From: JBDNFP01 sp041689775
GTDB taxonomy: Bacteria > Bacteroidota > Bacteroidia > Cytophagales > Spirosomataceae
DNA length: 8,991 nt
Reading direction: 5' to 3'
Assembly: GCA_041689775.1 (NCBI GenBank)
Contig: JBDNFP010000277.1
Coordinates: forward strand, 1 to 8,991
Of the stretch, positions 6,425 through 8,991 are shown piece after piece; the stretch's first letter is position 1; each line of letters opens with the position of its first letter. Made by a program: the position numbers and the translations under genes. Under the pieces are notes generated by a model. It searched no databases, was not told the DNA's origin, and worked only from the letters and a program-made list of their open reading frames with translations.

Positions 6425-7439
6425 TAATACTAACGAACCAACCCAAAATTCCTCCCACTTTGAAGAAAGTCACGAGGAGGGCATTACCCACCGGGATCTT
6501 ACCTGGGACGAGTACCGGGAACCTATTAAAGGTATGCGTTTTTTTGATCCGCATATCCACATGACTTCCCGTACCACCGACGATTATCAGGCTATGTTTG
6601 ACGCCGGAATCGTGGCTATTATCGAGCCCACTTTTTGGTTGGGTCAGCCGCGTACTGGTCTGTCATCCTTCAAAGATTATTTTAGTAGTCTGGTCAATTG
6701 GGAGCGGTTCAGATCTTCTCAATTTGGTATCAAGCACTATTGTACCATTGGACTCAATTCCAGAGAGGCTAATAATGAGCCGCTTGCTGAGCAAGTGATG
6801 GAGATTCTACCACTTTTCATATACAAAGAAGGGGTAGTAGGTATCGGAGAAATTGGCTTTGACGATCAAACTCCCGCCGAAGAGAAATACTATCGCGCGC
6901 AACTGGAATTAGCCAAAGAAGCAAAGCTACCCGTCCAGATCCATACTCCACACCGCGATAAAAAACGAGGTACCGAGCGCAGCATGGCCATCGCCCTGGA
7001 ACACGGACTAGATCCGTCGTGGATAGTAATCGACCATAATAATGAAGAGACCGTAAAGAGTGTGCTGGATCAAGGTTTTTACGCCGCTTTCACCATTTAT
7101 CCCTTTACCAAAATGGGTAATGAGCGCATGGTAAAAGTAGTGGAGCAGTACGGCCCCGAGCGGATTATGATCAATTCGGCCGCCGATTGGGGTATTTCTG
7201 ATCCTTTGGCCCTACCCAAGACGGCCGCTTTAATGAAGATTCGGGGTATTAATGAAGAAACAATCCGTAAAGTTTGCTACTCCAACGCCATTGAAGCATT
7301 TGGTAAGAGTGGGCAAATCAACGAAGCCGACTTTGCGGACGGACTCAATGTTGATCAATCTCAGAAATTAAACGGTAATACGATTTTACGGGGAGGACAA
7401 CAACCACGAATAGCGAAAGAATCACTTTTTATCAAGTAA
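6417..7439 (+). CDS. eboB: EboB, TatD-like metal-dependent hydrolase
   Basis: The 340-residue product is an amidohydrolase-type TIM barrel related to TatD. Metal ligands typical of the fold are visible: His46 and His48 in FFDPHIHM, Glu145 in GIGEIGFDD, His176 in VQIHTPH, His207 in VIDHNNEE and Asp257 in NSAADWG. The segment SRTTDDYQAM (51-60) followed by EPTFWLGQPRTG (70-81) is characteristic of the ebo-cluster branch rather than of TatD nucleases. Residues 1-39 form a polar, acidic extension before Met40 (ATG at 6534), where many relatives begin. I keep the upstream ATG because it overlaps the eboA stop by 8 bp and the stretch HRDLTWDEYREPIKG reads as protein. The reaction is unknown; hydrolysis of a phosphate or amide in the ebo metabolite is inference. 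eboC follows after one base. Confidence 0.85.
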   Translation: MCNNTNEPTQNSSHFEESHEEGITHRDLTWDEYREPIKGMRFFDPHIHMTSRTTDDYQAMFDAGIVAIIEPTFWLGQPRTGLSSFKDYFSSLVNWERFRSSQFGIKHYCTIGLNSREANNEPLAEQVMEILPLFIYKEGVVGIGEIGFDDQTPAEEKYYRAQLELAKEAKLPVQIHTPHRDKKRGTERSMAIALEHGLDPSWIVIDHNNEETVKSVLDQGFYAAFTIYPFTKMGNERMVKVVEQYGPERIMINSAADWGISDPLALPKTAALMKIRGINEETIRKVCYSNAIEAFGKSGQINEADFADGLNVDQSQKLNGNTILRGGQQPRIAKESLFIK

Positions 7440-7440
7440 C

Positions 7441-8310
7441 ATGGCTTCGCTTAAACCTTATTTACAACTCACCCGTCCGGCCAATCTCGTAACGGCTATT
7501 GCTGATATTTTGGCGGGTATGGTGATCGTTGGATTTTCATTTACCACTGGCAATTATTGGCTACTATTGGTTTCTACGGTCGGTCTTTACGGTGGTGGGG
7601 TAGTAATGAACGACGTTTTTGACGCTGAATTGGACGCCAAAGAACGCCCCGAACGGCCGATCCCGAGTGGTAAAGTAGCCAAGCACAATGCCGCATTAAT
7701 GGGTATTACACTCCTGGCTTTTGGCGCACTCGCCGCAGCTCAATATAGTTTTCTGAGCGGAATACTAGCTCTGTTAATTGTTGTGCTGGTAATTCTCTAC
7801 GATCGGTTCGCCAAACATCATAAGGTTTTTGGTCCTGTGGTGATGGGAATGTGCCGCGGTGGAAACCTCCTGTTGGGTATGAGTGTAGTACCGGAGGCCC
7901 TTTCTTTTACTAGTTGGATCGCCATCGTACCCATTGTTTATATTGGAGCCATAACCCTGATCAGTCAGGATGAAGTACACGGCGGAAAGCGCCGCACGTT
8001 GTATCTGGCCGCCGCTTTTTATGCTTTTGTTCACGTTGCACAGCTTTACGCATCGTTTCAACAAGGGAATTTACTGATAACTCTCCCGTTGGTAGCGCTT
8101 CATTTGGCATTAGTTGGACGCCCGTTACTCTCGGCCATCGAAAACCCGCAAGGGCCACTGATTGGCAAAGCCGTGAAGGCCGGAGTACTTAGTCTTATCG
8201 TGATGAACGCAGCCTGGTGCATGGCCTACGGTAATTGGCCCCTAGCCATTGGCGTTCTGTTATTATTACCTGTTTCTATTCAATTAGCCCGAATTTTTGC
8301 CGTGACCTGA
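7441..8310 (+). CDS. eboC: EboC, UbiA-type membrane prenyltransferase
   Basis: The 289-residue integral membrane protein has about seven to nine hydrophobic helices. It carries the first Asp-rich UbiA motif as NDVFDAELD (57-65), followed by the usual RPIPSGKV (72-79). The second conserved loop lies at about 119-141 (LYDRFAKHHKVFGPVVMGMCRG), and the later cytoplasmic loop has SQDEVHGGKRR (175-185) where other UbiA enzymes have a second Asp-rich motif. The family transfers a prenyl diphosphate to a polar or aromatic acceptor at the inner membrane, with magnesium. The acceptor here is unknown; a cyclitol made by the adjacent EboD is a reasonable guess. The start lies one base after the eboB stop, and no Shine-Dalgarno sequence is seen, so translation is probably coupled. 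Confidence 0.9.
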   Translation: MASLKPYLQLTRPANLVTAIADILAGMVIVGFSFTTGNYWLLLVSTVGLYGGGVVMNDVFDAELDAKERPERPIPSGKVAKHNAALMGITLLAFGALAAAQYSFLSGILALLIVVLVILYDRFAKHHKVFGPVVMGMCRGGNLLLGMSVVPEALSFTSWIAIVPIVYIGAITLISQDEVHGGKRRTLYLAAAFYAFVHVAQLYASFQQGNLLITLPLVALHLALVGRPLLSAIENPQGPLIGKAVKAGVLSLIVMNAAWCMAYGNWPLAIGVLLLLPVSIQLARIFAVT

Positions 8311-8315
8311 GGTCA
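8303..8315 (+). repeat. Palindrome TGACCT-G-AGGTCA at the eboC/eboD junction
   Basis: A perfect 6-bp inverted repeat around one base overlaps the eboC stop codon (8308-8310) and contains GAGG (8309-8312), a Shine-Dalgarno-like sequence 10 bases before the eboD ATG. This may be a site for ribosome binding or for a DNA-binding protein, or may be chance. Confidence 0.3.
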
Positions 8316-8322
8316 AAATTTT

Positions 8323-8991
8323 ATGCAAAGTATCAACCAAAATTTTCAAATCGATTATTCCTATTCGATTGTCTTTACCCAAAACCTTTTCGCTCCCGAA
8401 AACCAGGAGTTAAGTACCTTTTTGCAATCATTTGGCGGAACTGGCTTCCAAAGAAAAGCACTTTTCGTACTGGATGGCGGTTTGATGGCCCACTACCCTG
8501 AGCTATTAGCCGATATAAAATCATACTTTTCCGAAAGAGTATCCGGCATAAAGTTAACCGAGAGCCTGATTGTTCCGGGAGGAGAAGCGGCAAAAAACAG
8601 TCAGGAGGCTTTTGACGCAATTGTTAACGCCATTGATATGCAGGGCATTGACCGTCACTCCGTGGTAATTGCCATTGGTGGAGGTGCAGTCCTTGATCTG
8701 GTAGGGTACGCCGCGGCGGTTTCCCATCGGGGTATCCGTCATATCCGAATCCCGACTACCGTACTTTCGCAGAACGACTCCGGAGTGGGTGTCAAAAACG
8801 GCATCAACTACAAAGGTAAAAAGAACTTTCTCGGCACCTTTTCACCTCCGGTGGCTGTGTTCAATGATAGCCTTTTTCTAACTAGTCTGGACGACCGTGA
8901 CTGGCGCTCCGGAATTTCCGAAGCCATCAAGGTAGCCCTGATCAAGGATGTTTCCTTTTTTGATTGGATCGAGGCAAACGCTACCCAACTC
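8323..8991 (+). CDS. eboD: EboD, dehydroquinate-synthase-like sugar phosphate cyclase (5' part)
   Basis: The gene runs off the right edge; 223 residues are present of an expected 380-400. The NAD-binding Rossmann part has AIGGGAVLDLVG (117-128) with Asp125, then IPTTVLSQNDSGVGVKNGIN (143-162), KKNFLGTF (166-173), and SEAIKVALIKD (199-209), where Glu200 corresponds to a zinc ligand of 3-dehydroquinate synthase. True dehydroquinate synthases have DSSVGGKT and KN-IG-F; here the block reads DSGVGVKN and KKNFLGTF, as in the C7-cyclitol synthases that use sedoheptulose 7-phosphate. I therefore infer a cyclitol-forming enzyme rather than shikimate AroB, though the product is not fixed by the sequence. 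The ATG at 8323 follows the eboC stop by 12 bp with a GAGG at a suitable distance. eboE and eboF would be expected beyond the edge. Confidence 0.88.
   Translation, partial: MQSINQNFQIDYSYSIVFTQNLFAPENQELSTFLQSFGGTGFQRKALFVLDGGLMAHYPELLADIKSYFSERVSGIKLTESLIVPGGEAAKNSQEAFDAIVNAIDMQGIDRHSVVIAIGGGAVLDLVGYAAAVSHRGIRHIRIPTTVLSQNDSGVGVKNGINYKGKKNFLGTFSPPVAVFNDSLFLTSLDDRDWRSGISEAIKVALIKDVSFFDWIEANATQL

Noticed and set aside
8323..8991. Calling the last gene aroB (shikimate 3-dehydroquinate synthase)
   Set aside because: The DSGVGVKN block and the neighbouring eboA, eboB and eboC fit the ebo cyclase better than AroB.
1..8991. CRISPR arrays, tRNA or rRNA genes, insertion sequences, phage genes
   Set aside because: No regularly spaced repeats, no tRNA-like cloverleaf, no rRNA core sequence, and no transposase, integrase or terminal repeats were seen by reading.

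Overview
The window looks like a chromosomal piece of a Bacteroidota bacterium, most likely order Cytophagales (Spirosoma-like relatives). This rests on gene content (a signal-peptide S8 protease, a UbiA/TatD/cyclase operon of the Bacteroidota type, small lipoproteins), on near-absence of Shine-Dalgarno sequences, and on at least one TAnnTTTG-type -7 promoter element sitting almost on a start codon. The genus cannot be fixed from the sequence alone.

Layout. Positions 27-388 hold a small lipoprotein gene on the plus strand that is split by an apparent one-base loss near position 210. Positions 389-728 are non-coding as far as I can tell. Positions 729-917 encode a 62-residue two-helix membrane protein whose start codon reads ATA instead of ATG. 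A strong 13-bp hairpin terminator (1010-1046) follows. It ends a minus-strand pair: an S8 subtilisin-like secreted protease (1751-3280), then a HAD-family phosphatase or phosphomutase (1065-1721) with its own probable promoter in the 29-bp gap. Diverging from the protease across a 188-bp regulatory gap is an intact M24 aminopeptidase P (3469-4758). It is followed after 4 bp by an MgtC/SapB-family membrane protein gene (4763-5394) destroyed by two nonsense codons and two one-base insertions.

The main item is the right-hand end. Four tightly packed plus-strand genes, eboA (5552-6424), eboB (6417-7439), eboC (7441-8310) and eboD (8323 to beyond the window edge), form the beginning of an ebo operon. 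In cyanobacteria this cluster is needed to move a scytonemin precursor to the periplasm. In Pseudomonas a related cluster underlies an anti-nematode trait. The chemistry is not settled to my knowledge. Here EboD is a sugar-phosphate-cyclase-like enzyme, EboC a membrane UbiA-type prenyltransferase, EboB a TatD-like metal hydrolase and EboA a protein of unknown biochemical role. A reasonable inference is that the operon makes a cyclitol-derived, prenylated membrane compound that carries or modifies a cargo. Nothing inside the window identifies a cargo.

A second theme is decay: three broken genes lie in the first 5.4 kb beside intact ones. Either this is real local gene loss or, for the single-base lesions, partly sequence error.
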